Positions 42,932-50,823 of a DNA stretch of 64,000 nt are shown in pieces. Location: positions 124,001 through 188,000 of the forward strand of contig NZ_JBMSDT010000010.1 in assembly GCF_049445795.1 (NCBI RefSeq). Reading direction: 5' to 3'. Source of the DNA: Larkinella sp049445795 (lineage in GTDB: Bacteria; Bacteroidota; Bacteroidia; Cytophagales; Spirosomataceae). Position 1 is the stretch's first letter, and each line of letters opens with the position of its first letter. A model generated the notes under the pieces. That model made no database searches. It saw only the letters and a list, made by a program, of their open reading frames with translations, and was not told the DNA's origin. Made by a program: the position numbers and the translations under genes.

Positions 42932-43321
42932 ATGGCACTGGAATTAACTGGAAAACTGGTGAAAGTTTTACCCGAGCAGACGGGCCAGGGACGGAATGGA
43001 ACCTGGACCAAACAGCAATTTGTGATTGAAACCATCGACCAGTTTCCCAAACAAGTTTGCCTGATGGCCTGGGGCGACAAAACTGGCGACCTGGCCCAAT
43101 TTGCACCCGGCGATACGATGCGCGTCGCCATCAGCATCGAATCGCGGGAATACAACGACCGCTGGTATACCGACGTGAGAGCCTGGCGCATCGAAGCCGC
43201 CGACGGTGAGTCACAACCCGCGCCAACCCCGGCTTCGGCACCCCGCCGGTCGGAGGGGCGGCCAGCCAACGACCGGCCGCTGACGACCTTCGAAGAAGAA
43301 GACAACGGACTGCCGTTCTAA
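42932..43321 (+). CDS. DUF3127 protein, OB-fold-like with SSB-type tip
   Basis: 129 residues. DUF3127 is a small Bacteroidota family with a predicted OB-like fold: L-T-G-K-L-V-K-V-L-P-E-Q-T-G near 5-18, K-Q-Q-F-V-I-E-T near 27-34, and V-A-I-S-I-E-S-R-E-Y near 65-74. A Pro/Ala/Ser-rich disordered linker (95-118) leads to the acidic end F-E-E-E-D-N-G-L-P-F. That end resembles the D-D-D-I-P-F tip by which SSB recruits DNA repair proteins. A role near single-stranded DNA is therefore plausible, but it is inference. Confidence 0.88.
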   Translation: MALELTGKLVKVLPEQTGQGRNGTWTKQQFVIETIDQFPKQVCLMAWGDKTGDLAQFAPGDTMRVAISIESREYNDRWYTDVRAWRIEAADGESQPAPTPASAPRRSEGRPANDRPLTTFEEEDNGLPF

Positions 43322-43333
43322 ATACCGCCCCGG

Positions 43334-43368
43334 TTCGGGTGGGTTTCAGCCCTGGAAATTCACCCGAA
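43334..43368. terminator. Hairpin between DUF3127 and DUF4136 genes
   Basis: TTCGGGTG / CACCCGAA stem between converging genes. No T run on either side, so it may only protect 3' ends. Confidence 0.45.
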
Positions 43369-43911
43369 TCATAATTGGGCAAATAACTTTTCCATGCCCT
43401 CATCAATCTGCTTCTGCAATTTGGCCGGTTTGTCCGGCACAATTCCTTCAACGATTCCCCGCCAAACCATTTCATTTCGCTTCGGATCGACCAGGTGAAT
43501 ATCGATCGTTCCCTGCCGGTAACGTCCCACTTCCACTTCCCGGCTTCGCCAGCTATACCGCCGTTGGCCGATGTAAAACGGCGGATCGGTTCGGATATCG
43601 GTCTGCCGGGTTTGCACTTTTTCGTCGATGGCCACGCCAATATTCATCAACAAATCGGGTTGTGCGTCCACCCGGAGCAAGCCTTTCCGCTCCAGTTGAC
43701 GGGTGATGGCGTTTTTGAGCGCATCGACCTGCGAACGGTAAAAACCGCTCTGCGGAATATCGCCGGTGGACTCGATATCAGAAAAGGCAAACGTGCGGTA
43801 ATTCGTCAGGGAGAAATTCGGGGCCGGTTCGGTTTTGACGACCCGCACCGAACTGCAACTACTGCCCACCAGCAGCAAGAGAAAAAAGAGAAACTGAACG
43901 GGCGTTTTCAT
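43369..43911 (-). CDS. DUF4136 lipoprotein
   Basis: 180 residues. The lipoprotein signal ends L-L-V-G-S-S-C with lipidated Cys at 19. The mature domain is DUF4136: Y-R-T-F-A-F-S-D near 38-45, I-T-R-Q-L-E-R-K-G near 69-77, P-D-L-L-M-N near 85-90, Y-R-Q-G-T-I-D-I-H-L-V-D near 130-141, then M-V-W-R-G. It is probably attached to a periplasmic membrane face. Function unknown; related proteins occur in many Gram-negative bacteria. Confidence 0.9.
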   Translation of the reverse strand: MKTPVQFLFFLLLLVGSSCSSVRVVKTEPAPNFSLTNYRTFAFSDIESTGDIPQSGFYRSQVDALKNAITRQLERKGLLRVDAQPDLLMNIGVAIDEKVQTRQTDIRTDPPFYIGQRRYSWRSREVEVGRYRQGTIDIHLVDPKRNEMVWRGIVEGIVPDKPAKLQKQIDEGMEKLFAQL

Positions 43912-44024
43912 GCGTGCTAATTCCGTTTAGGACAGGATGGAAAAACCGTTTTTGGTTTCTTCTTCTGTCGCCACCCTTATAACGGATCTGACTCATGAAT
44001 GTTGAAAGGAGTAAGGCTGGGCAT

Positions 44025-44054
44025 AAAAAATCCCGCCCCTGGGAAGAGTGCGGG
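44025..44054 (-). terminator. Terminator of the tRNA-Lys unit
   Basis: On the minus strand CCCGC ... GCGGGATTTTTT. It lies 65 nt beyond the second-read tRNA-Lys, after the word-repeat hairpin. Confidence 0.75.
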
Positions 44055-44118
44055 TTGAATAATGAATAATGAAGGGGGCAATTCATTGTAGATTATTAAT
44101 TATTCATTAGATTTTTAG
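44055..44118. repeat. Word-repeat hairpin E1 (AATGAATAATGA words) by tRNA-Lys copy 1
   Basis: Left arm AATAATGAATAATGAAG, right arm ATTATTAATTATTCATTAG. The part 44081-44118 is repeated with two changes at 44224-44261, next to the second tRNA copy. Confidence 0.75.
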
Positions 44119-44191
44119 TGATCCGGCTGGGATTCGAACCCAGGACCCATACATTAAAAGTGTATTGCTCTACCAGCTGAGCTACCAGATC
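44119..44191 (-). tRNA. tRNA-Lys (TTT), copy 1
   Basis: Complete cloverleaf on the minus strand. Acceptor GATCTGG/CCGGATC, D-stem GCTC/GAGC, anticodon stem ATACA/TGTAT with loop CTTTTAA (anticodon TTT), T-stem CTGGG/CCCAG. CCA not encoded. It is identical in sequence to the copy at 44262-44334. Confidence 0.96.
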
Positions 44192-44196
44192 GGAGG

Positions 44197-44261
44197 AATT
44201 AACAATGAATAATGAGCCGGAGTATTCATTGTACATTATTAATTATTCATTAGATTTTCAG
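44197..44261. repeat. Word-repeat hairpin E2 between the two tRNA-Lys genes
   Basis: Left arm AACAATGAATAATGAGC, right arm TTATTAATTATTCATTAG. Copy of hairpin E1 made by a tandem duplication with a period of 143 bp. Confidence 0.75.
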
Positions 44262-44334
44262 TGATCCGGCTGGGATTCGAACCCAGGACCCATACATTAA
44301 AAGTGTATTGCTCTACCAGCTGAGCTACCAGATC
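44262..44334 (-). tRNA. tRNA-Lys (TTT), copy 2
   Basis: Same sequence as copy 1. It is the promoter-proximal copy on the minus strand. Confidence 0.96.
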
Positions 44335-44395
44335 AAAAAAAGGAGAAGATGAAAAGAAATGACGAAGTTCGTACTCTTTCTACTTTTACCTTTTG

Positions 44396-44403
44396 TAATT
44401 TTG
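44396..44403 (+). promoter_or_regulatory. Possible -7 element of the TPR/SH3 gene
   Basis: TAATTTTG, 48 nt upstream of the ATG at 44451, inside the tRNA-Lys leader on the opposite strand. Confidence 0.4.
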
Positions 44404-44425
44404 GCTGCTTTCCAAAATTGCGATG

Positions 44426-44456
44426 CAAAAGTACCCTTTCTGAGGTGATAATGCAA
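44426..44456 (-). promoter_or_regulatory. Promoter of the tRNA-Lys pair
   Basis: On the minus strand TTG (44456-44454), 20-nt spacer, TACTTTTG (44433-44426). The TTG lies just inside the divergent gene, at its second codon. The leader before the first tRNA would be about 85 nt. Confidence 0.7.
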
Positions 44457-45185
44457 GGATACCGTTCAAAATTGGTCTACTTTTTTTCTTTCATCCTGCT
44501 GAGCCCCCTGGTTTGGGCTGAGGGGCGGAAGGCTCCGATGTCCTTGTATCAGACTGATTCTCTGTTTGCTGCAGGCCGTTATTCGGCGGCTGTTGAAGGT
44601 TACGAAAATCACATCCGAACGGGCTACAAACCGACTGATTCCATGCTCTTGAAACTGGCGTATGGCTGGGAAAAGCAGGGTGATGTGGCCCGAATGCTGT
44701 ATTATTTGCAGGTTTACTTCGACCGACACCCCGACGAAGCGGTACTCCGGAAAATGCACGACGTAGCCACCCAATACAACCTGCGGGGGTACGAAACCGA
44801 CGACCTGAATTATTTTTACCTGTTTTATAAGCAGTACGGCCTGTACATCACCCTGGCCCTGGTGTTGCTCGGAACGTACGCTTTCGGGATTTTCTGGTTG
44901 AAACACCGCAACCGGGAGCCCACGCACCGGCGGCACAAGCTGATCATTATGGCCTACCTGATGGGGTTGCTGTTGCTGTTGAACCTGCCCGAAACCTACC
45001 AGTCCGGCATTGTCAACCGTGACCGGGTTTTTCTGCGACGTGACCCATCGGCGGCTGCTCCGGTAGCTGATGTGATCAACCGGGGCCACCGGGTCAAAGT
45101 GCTGGGCAGTCAGGATGTCTGGCTGTACGTTTTCTGGAACGACGGCCTGTATTACGTCCGCAAAGACAATGTCTGGGTGATTTGA
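44451..45185 (+). CDS. BatE-like TPR and SH3 domain membrane protein
   Basis: 244 residues. Signal peptide (cleavage near W-A-E, about 22), then two TPR-like units (about 28-110, L-F-A-A-G-R-Y-S-A-A-V-E-G-Y). Two membrane helices follow at about 127-147 and 161-177 with a basic loop between. The C-terminal bacterial SH3 domain (about 188-244) has V-F-L-R-R-D-P-S, G-H-R-V-K-V-L-G and W-L-Y-V-F. The order TPR-TM-SH3 is that of BatE of the Bacteroidota aerotolerance cluster, but no batA-D or moxR genes are near. I choose ATG 44451; the frame opens at 44349 inside the tRNA leader. Confidence 0.78.
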   Translation: MQGYRSKLVYFFSFILLSPLVWAEGRKAPMSLYQTDSLFAAGRYSAAVEGYENHIRTGYKPTDSMLLKLAYGWEKQGDVARMLYYLQVYFDRHPDEAVLRKMHDVATQYNLRGYETDDLNYFYLFYKQYGLYITLALVLLGTYAFGIFWLKHRNREPTHRRHKLIIMAYLMGLLLLLNLPETYQSGIVNRDRVFLRRDPSAAAPVADVINRGHRVKVLGSQDVWLYVFWNDGLYYVRKDNVWVI

Positions 45186-45271
45186 AAGGGCAGAGGGCAT
45201 AGGGCAGAGGGTGGCTGACGCATTCCCCACATCTCACGCCCTTTGCCCCATGCCCTCTGCTATTTCCTCAA
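45186..45271. repeat. Word-repeat hairpin F (GGCAGAGG words)
   Basis: Left arm AGGGCAGAGGGCATAGGGCA and on, core TGGCTGACGCATT (45212-45224), right arm GCCCTTTGCCCCATGCCCTC. The core is the reverse complement of the AATGCGTCAGCC core of hairpins D and G, although the arm words differ. It lies exactly between the stop codons of two converging genes. Confidence 0.9.
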
Positions 45272-46069
45272 CGGAGAGTCTTTTTCTTTGGCCAGGGTGT
45301 TGTACACCATCCGGTCGGTCAAACCGGGGAGCCATTTGTTAAGGAAGACGACCAGTTTGCCCTGGGTGGTCAGGATAAGGTCGCGTTTCCGGCGTTTGAC
45401 GGCTTTCAGTATGTGGTCGGCGCATTCCTCGGCGCTCATCATTTTGCTCTCATCCCGCATGGTTTCGCCGGCCGCTTTCCCCTCGTTGTTCAGGGCCGAA
45501 AACCGGATGTTGGACGTAGTAAAGCCCGGAGAGGCCACCAGAACATGAACACCCGTGTTCAGCAATTCCGTGCGCAAGGCTTCCAGAAAACCGTTCATAG
45601 CAAACTTGGAAGCTGAATACCCACTGCGAACCGGCAAGCCGCGAAAACCGGCAATGGATGAAATGCCGACAATGGAGCCTTTGGTTTTTAGAATGTGGGG
45701 GAGGGCGTACCGAGTGGCGTAAACCGTACCCATGAAATTAATGTCCATTACTTTCCGGATGACCTCCGGGTCGAGGTCCTGCACCATCGCGCGCATCGTG
45801 ATGCCCGCGTTGTTGATCAGAATATCCAGACGGCCGTAGCGGTGGATGGTGGCATCGATGAGGTTTTTGACATCCGTCTCGACACTGACATCGGCCTGAA
45901 GGGCCAGGTTTTCAATGCCCGCCTGACGCAACTCCGCGCTGACGGTTTCGAGCGATTCGACGCGCCGGGCGCAGATGACGATGATGGCCTGCTGACGGCC
46001 GAACGCAAATGCCAGGGCCCGGCCAATGCCCGAAGAGGCCCCCGTAATCAAAACAACATTGTCTTTCAT
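45260..46069 (-). CDS. Short-chain dehydrogenase/reductase
   Basis: 269 residues, NAD(P)-dependent oxidoreductase of the classical SDR family. T-G-A-S-S-G-I-G near 10-17 binds the cofactor, N-N-A-G-I is near 88-92, the catalytic Ser lies in G-I-S-S-I-A-G near 138-144, and Y-S-A-S-K-F-A near 153-159 gives the Tyr-Lys pair. Start ATG 46069 is the third codon of the open frame. The C-terminal end abuts hairpin F: the TAG is followed directly by repeat words. Substrate unknown. Confidence 0.92.
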   Translation of the reverse strand: MKDNVVLITGASSGIGRALAFAFGRQQAIIVICARRVESLETVSAELRQAGIENLALQADVSVETDVKNLIDATIHRYGRLDILINNAGITMRAMVQDLDPEVIRKVMDINFMGTVYATRYALPHILKTKGSIVGISSIAGFRGLPVRSGYSASKFAMNGFLEALRTELLNTGVHVLVASPGFTTSNIRFSALNNEGKAAGETMRDESKMMSAEECADHILKAVKRRKRDLILTTQGKLVVFLNKWLPGLTDRMVYNTLAKEKDSPLRK

Positions 46070-46179
46070 GAACACTTAATTACCGGATATAAGGCAATCG
46101 GGAAGGCCGATAAATAATTGTGTGGCGGGGTAAGAAACTTCCCGTCCAAAAAAGTTATATAGCTATTGCCCGCCTTAGG

Positions 46180-46212
46180 TTGTAAACAATTACGGCAAAG
46201 TTAGTATTATTG
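46180..46212 (+). promoter_or_regulatory. Possible promoter of the CHRD gene
   Basis: TTG 46180-46182, 22-nt spacer, TATTATTG 46205-46212 (one base off TAnnTTTG). The leader would be about 30 nt. Confidence 0.5.
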
Positions 46213-46246
46213 CGGTGCAATCTGGACCATTTAACATACTCCATTT

Positions 46247-46708
46247 ATGAAAAGAACATTTGCGTTTCTGATGACCGCCTTCGTGGCAACGGCCCTGGCG
46301 GTAACATCCTGTTCACCCATCAAAGATGCCCCCGACAAAAAAGATACGGTTGAATTTGAAGCGACCCTGAACGGCGGTCAGGAGGTGCCTTCCAATGCTT
46401 CCTCGGCTACCGGAACCATGACCGGAACGTACAATAAACCGACAAAAGAGTTGAGTTATACCGTAAACTATACCGGTTTAACACCCACAGCCGGGCACAT
46501 TCACCTGGCACCCGGTGGCCCGGGTACGAACGGGGGTGTCATCATTCCGTTCCCCTCCTTAACGAGCCCGATCAGCGGAAGAGCTACGTTGACGCAACCA
46601 CAGGAAAATGCGTTGATGGAAGGCCGGTTGTACGTCAATCTGCACACGGCGGCTTATCCGGGTGGTGAAATCCGGGGCAACATCATGCGGGTTAAGTTTG
46701 AAAACTAA
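46247..46708 (+). CDS. CHRD domain lipoprotein
   Basis: 153 residues. Lipoprotein signal ending A-V-T-S-C with lipidated Cys at 22. One CHRD domain (about 36-150), a beta-sandwich first known in chordin: F-E-A-T-L-N-G-G-Q-E-V-P near 37-48, T-A-G-H-I-H-L-A near 80-87, and L-Y-V-N-L-H-T-A-A-Y-P-G-G-E-I-R-G near 128-144. The His residues may bind metal. Surface or periplasmic; function unknown. Confidence 0.92.
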   Translation: MKRTFAFLMTAFVATALAVTSCSPIKDAPDKKDTVEFEATLNGGQEVPSNASSATGTMTGTYNKPTKELSYTVNYTGLTPTAGHIHLAPGGPGTNGGVIIPFPSLTSPISGRATLTQPQENALMEGRLYVNLHTAAYPGGEIRGNIMRVKFEN

Positions 46709-46779
46709 CCCACCCGGTTTTAGAGTAAATCGGTAAAGGTAACCGGCAATTTGCCGGAGAAACCTGAAAAGAATTTTAC

Positions 46780-46815
46780 AAAAAAGAGCAGGCCTTGCGG
46801 GGTTTGCTCTTTTTT
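46780..46815. terminator. Terminator after the CHRD gene
   Basis: AAAAAAGAGCA / TGCTCTTTTTT with a 14-nt loop; T run on both strands. Confidence 0.85.
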
Positions 46816-46850
46816 GTTTTTCTGAAGGTATTAAGTTTTTTGCTGATTTT

Positions 46851-46914
46851 ACCCCCAACCCCCTAAAGGGGCTGAAACATCCGGATTCAAAAGTCCCTTC
46901 AGGGGGTTGGGGGC
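46851..46914. repeat. Palindromic repeat, CCCCCAACCCCCTAAAGG type (short copy)
   Basis: Arms CCCCCAACCCCCTAAAGGG (46852-46870) and CCCTTCAGGGGGTTGGGGG (46896-46914), core with CATCCGGATTCAA. It is the same element as in 35965-36225 and lies between converging genes. Confidence 0.9.
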
Positions 46915-46981
46915 AAAAATCAGTAAAAATCATCCATCTTGGAGTTCTTACTTTCCTTTTATCAAACTCATAATTAGGCTA

Positions 46982-49231
46982 TTACCGTAAAACCGTCAGG
47001 TTTCCTTTGTACGAACGATTCACATACTGAATCAAATAATAATACTGCCCCGGTGGATAATCCCCGCCATCCCAGCGAAAATTTCGGTTGGTGGACGAAA
47101 AAACCGCTTTCCCCCAACGGTTCACAATGTCGACCCGTTTAAACTGATCGGTGCAGTTGTCGGCCGGGAGGTTCGGCACGCTGAACACATCGTTTTTGCC
47201 ATCGCCGTTCGGCGTAATCACGTTGGTAATCTCAATGTCATAATCGACCGGAATGTCTTTGACCACGAATGTCACGCGGGTGGTGTCCAGTTGCGCCGGA
47301 CAACCGCTGTCTTCCGAAATAAAATCCAGTTCATAGGTCATTTCCGACTTGCCCTGCAATACCGGACAGCCGGGTTGCCAGACAAACTTTGAGATTACCG
47401 GACTCGGGCCGGTTTTGTTTTCAAACTGCATCCCGATGCGCGGCCAATCGAAATTATTGCCCACGGCAGTAAGCTTGATGGTTCCCGGATCGGGGTCTTC
47501 GCCGATCACATCGAAGCGAACCGCAGCGGGAATCGAGTCGCCGTGGGTGATGGTCAGTTCGACCACGGGCTGGTCGAGCGTGGTTTTGACCGTGGGCGGG
47601 CGGCTGGTTTCCGGCGCAGCCTTGAGTCGCACCGTGACCGTGTCGCGTTGGTTTCGGTTGCACCGGGTGTCGGTCACGATGAAATCGACTACATACTCCG
47701 CGCTGGTCACCTGATTACACTGCGGAGTCCAGCTAAACTGCTGGCTGACTTTTCCCTGCCCCGAAACGGCGGCAAAACTCATCCCGGCCTGCGCCAGACT
47801 GAAACCGCGCCCGACGGCAGTCAGGGTAAGCGGATCGAGATCGACATCAGTCCCGTTGACCTGAAAGGTGAGCGTTTTGCCGGTTTGTACGGTGGTCAGG
47901 TTACCCGGCAGAGTCGTTTCAGCTTCCGGTTTTCGATTCAACTGCGGGTCCATTTGAAGCGTAATGACCAGCGTATCTTTCAAGCCCTGCGGACAGCCTT
48001 CGTCAGTGGCCAGTACCGAGAGGTTAAACGGTTTTCCTTCGGCCAGGCAGGGATCGAAACAGACCTGGGTTCGGGCGGTATCGCCCGGAGTCCGGATCAG
48101 GACTTCGTTCGGCGAAAAAGTAATGCCCTGGGTCGTTCCATCCAAAACCGTCAGCCGGACGCGCTGATTGGGGTCTAAGTCGGTAATGTACAGGTCGAAG
48201 CAATTGGCGGTTTTGTCGGTAATCGTCAGCAGCGTTCCTTCCTTGTAAAAATTAACCTGACCAGTCGGGCGCATGGCCATTGAGGGTGGGTTATTTTTCT
48301 GACAATCAATCACTTTTAGCTGAAAATCCCGGCGTACCAGACCAATGCGCTGCCAGACGCCCGAGGCATTTTTCCGGTATTCTTCCACCTGCACACAAAA
48401 CACATAAAGCCCCACCTGCCCGGCGGTCACGGTTAGCAAACCCGTCCGGGAATTGACCCGCAACGGATCGGGGCCGGGGATGGCCTGCGTCTGACTCAGC
48501 CCTGACACCCACCGTACTTCCGGATACGCTGAACTGGGCAGCGCAATCTGGGGAATGGGGTTGGAAGCCGTGCTAAAGCCGTTGTAGGGCGTCACCAGCC
48601 GGTAGGCTAGGCTGTCCCCATCTGAATCCGTCGCCCCAAAATTGAAGGTAAACGGTTGGTTAATGCAGATGTAATCACCCCGGACGGGCTGGAACGAAGG
48701 CGAAGAATTGATAAAATCGGTACCGTTGCTAGCCTGCTGGGCCGGAAATTCCAGGTAAAACGTGGACCCTGCGGCTCCTGGGTTCTGAATGTTGTTGATG
48801 CTGTTGTTCCGGCAACACCGTTCCCAGACCATGTAGTAGCCGCGTGGGTCGTTGAACGCCCGTAGGTTGAAGACGACCGGACTGCTGTAGCGTAACAAAC
48901 GGGTGCGGAGGGAGGGAAGGGCGCATTCGGGTTTGGTGTAATCCACGATTTGTGACGAAACCAGGGGCAGACTCAGATCACCAACGTAGGCATTGTCTCC
49001 TTTTCGGTAAATAAAAACATTCACAAAGCGGTCTTCGGCCTGCGGGTTGCCGTTCAGGTCGTCAAAATACAGATTGAGATTGATCAGGTGCGTGTATTCG
49101 CTCTGGTTGGTTACGCGCTTCAATTCCAGTTCGCCCCCTACAATGTGGGTAGCCGATGCCGACAAAGCCAGGCCGAGCCAACACCACATCCACCAACTGA
49201 ACCCGACTGTAATCCGATAAAACTGTTTCAT
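46982..49231 (-). CDS. Large secreted protein with type B T9SS C-terminal signal
   Basis: 749 residues. Signal peptide to A-S-A-T-H (about 28). Beta-rich domains of the PKD/Ig or cadherin kind repeat through the middle (D-S-D-G-D-S-L-A-Y, V-N-G-T-D-V-D-L-D-P-L-T-L, V-I-G-E-D-P-D-P-G-T-I). The last 80 residues are a CHU_C/type B sorting domain: I-T-N-V-I-T-P-N-G-D-G-K-N-D-V-F, then N-R-W-G-K-A-V-F and Y-Y-Y-L-I-Q-Y. This sends it through the type IX system to the surface, perhaps as an adhesin of gliding cells. No enzyme motif found. Confidence 0.93.
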   Translation of the reverse strand: MKQFYRITVGFSWWMWCWLGLALSASATHIVGGELELKRVTNQSEYTHLINLNLYFDDLNGNPQAEDRFVNVFIYRKGDNAYVGDLSLPLVSSQIVDYTKPECALPSLRTRLLRYSSPVVFNLRAFNDPRGYYMVWERCCRNNSINNIQNPGAAGSTFYLEFPAQQASNGTDFINSSPSFQPVRGDYICINQPFTFNFGATDSDGDSLAYRLVTPYNGFSTASNPIPQIALPSSAYPEVRWVSGLSQTQAIPGPDPLRVNSRTGLLTVTAGQVGLYVFCVQVEEYRKNASGVWQRIGLVRRDFQLKVIDCQKNNPPSMAMRPTGQVNFYKEGTLLTITDKTANCFDLYITDLDPNQRVRLTVLDGTTQGITFSPNEVLIRTPGDTARTQVCFDPCLAEGKPFNLSVLATDEGCPQGLKDTLVITLQMDPQLNRKPEAETTLPGNLTTVQTGKTLTFQVNGTDVDLDPLTLTAVGRGFSLAQAGMSFAAVSGQGKVSQQFSWTPQCNQVTSAEYVVDFIVTDTRCNRNQRDTVTVRLKAAPETSRPPTVKTTLDQPVVELTITHGDSIPAAVRFDVIGEDPDPGTIKLTAVGNNFDWPRIGMQFENKTGPSPVISKFVWQPGCPVLQGKSEMTYELDFISEDSGCPAQLDTTRVTFVVKDIPVDYDIEITNVITPNGDGKNDVFSVPNLPADNCTDQFKRVDIVNRWGKAVFSSTNRNFRWDGGDYPPGQYYYLIQYVNRSYKGNLTVLR

Positions 49232-49299
49232 TCAATAAAGAGCTGGGTTTGTCGAAACCAAAATACGGTGCTTAATTTACAGAATTTTTAAGGTTACTT

Positions 49300-50745
49300 A
49301 TGCGTGGAAAGACCCAAAAGATGCCGCAACGGTTGCAAAACCTGCGGATTGACGACGTTGCTGCGGAAGGAAAATGCCTGATTCGAACCGAGGAAGGCGT
49401 GATATTTGTGGAAGGGCGGCTCGGCGGGCCGGTTCCGGCGCCGGGCGATCTGGTTGACATCCGGATTGTGAAGCAAAAAAAACAGTACCGGGAAGCTGTG
49501 GTCGAAACCATTCACGCTTATGGGCCAAGTCGTGCCGAGCCATTTTGCCCGCATTTTGGAACTTGTGGAGGATGCAAATGGCAACATATCCGGTATGAGG
49601 AGCAATTGCGGTTCAAGGGCCAGCAGGTGGTCGACCACCTGACCCGCATTGGCAAGGTGCACTTGCCGCCGGTTTTACCCACCTTTGCATCACAGGAAAC
49701 GACTTACTATCGCAACAAACTGGAGTTTACCTGCGCCGATGGCCGGTGGATTACCGACGAGGAAATCAAGGCCGGCGCGTCGGTCGATAAACGGGCGGTG
49801 GGTTTTCACATTCCGAAACGGTTCGATAAAATTCTGCCCATTGTTCATTGTTACCTCCAACCGGATCCCTCGAATGCGATCCGGCTGGCCGTGGCCGATT
49901 ATGCGATGGAGCACGGGCTATCCATGTACAACTTAAACACCCACGTCGGTTTTCTTCGGACCGTCATCATTCGGACGGCGTCAACGGGTCAGGTCATGGT
50001 CATAGTGCAGGTCGCCGAGGATCGCCCGGCTGAATTGAAGGGGCTTTTGGAGATGCTGAAACAGCGGTTTCCGCAGATTACGTCCCTGAATTACATCCTG
50101 AATCAGAAGCTGAACGATTCGTACCAGGACCAGGACGTGATTCCGTACAGCGGAAAACCGTACATCGAGGAGCAGATGGACGATGGCAGCGGGGAACCGT
50201 TGACGTTTCGGGTCGGTCCGAAATCGTTTTACCAGACCAATGCCGGACAGGCGTTTGAGTTGTACAATATCGCGCGGGACTGGGCCGGATTGACCGGCTC
50301 CGAGCGGGTCTATGATCTCTACACCGGAACCGGAACCATCGCTTTGTTCGTGGCCCGGCAGGCTCGGCAGGTGATTGGTATCGAGTACGTTGAATCGGCG
50401 GTGGCGGATGCCCGGGTCAATGCCGAGATCAACAACATTGGGAACACCGAGTTTCTGGCGGGTGATATGGGCAAAATTCTGACCCCGGAGCTATTCCGGC
50501 AATACGGCGCTCCGGATGTGGTCATCACCGATCCGCCCCGGGCCGGGATGGACGAAGCCGTAACCCGGAATCTACTGGCAGCAGCCCCGCAACGAATCGT
50601 CTACGTCAGTTGCAACACCGCCACCCAGGCCCGCGACCTGGCCATTCTGGATGAACTATACGAAGTCAAAGCCGTCCAGCCCGTCGACATGTTCCCCCAC
50701 ACCCACCACGTTGAGAACGTCGTGAAGCTGGAAAAAAAGAGTTAA
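49300..50745 (+). CDS. rlmD: 23S rRNA (uracil-1939-C5)-methyltransferase
   Basis: 481 residues of the RumA/TrmA family. An N-terminal TRAM-like domain is followed by a 4Fe-4S site with Cys83, Cys89 and Cys92 in C-P-H-F-G-T-C-G-G-C. The methyltransferase domain has D-L-Y-T-G-T-G-T-I-A near 342-351, D-P-P-R-A-G near 411-416, and the nucleophile Cys in Y-V-S-C-N-T-A near 435-441. RlmC or a broader m5U enzyme cannot be excluded. The final S codon and stop TAA lie in word-repeat hairpin G. Confidence 0.92.
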   Translation: MRGKTQKMPQRLQNLRIDDVAAEGKCLIRTEEGVIFVEGRLGGPVPAPGDLVDIRIVKQKKQYREAVVETIHAYGPSRAEPFCPHFGTCGGCKWQHIRYEEQLRFKGQQVVDHLTRIGKVHLPPVLPTFASQETTYYRNKLEFTCADGRWITDEEIKAGASVDKRAVGFHIPKRFDKILPIVHCYLQPDPSNAIRLAVADYAMEHGLSMYNLNTHVGFLRTVIIRTASTGQVMVIVQVAEDRPAELKGLLEMLKQRFPQITSLNYILNQKLNDSYQDQDVIPYSGKPYIEEQMDDGSGEPLTFRVGPKSFYQTNAGQAFELYNIARDWAGLTGSERVYDLYTGTGTIALFVARQARQVIGIEYVESAVADARVNAEINNIGNTEFLAGDMGKILTPELFRQYGAPDVVITDPPRAGMDEAVTRNLLAAAPQRIVYVSCNTATQARDLAILDELYEVKAVQPVDMFPHTHHVENVVKLEKKS

Positions 50746-50823
50746 GAGTTATGAATTAAGAGTTGCTCTGTCTCAATGCAATTTAATGCGTCAGCCAACT
50801 CTTAACTCTTAATTCTTAACTCA
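50739..50823. repeat. Word-repeat hairpin G (GTTAAGA words)
   Basis: Left arm GAGTTAAGAGTTATGAATTA, core with AATGCGTCAGCCAACTC (50785-50801, same as hairpin D at 32889-32905), right arm CTTAACTCTTAATTCTTAAC. It lies between the converging rlmD and dnaB genes and touches both stop codons. Confidence 0.9.

Noticed and set aside
46559..46933. 124-codon minus-strand frame
   Set aside because: It is built from the CHRD gene antisense, a terminator and a palindromic repeat.
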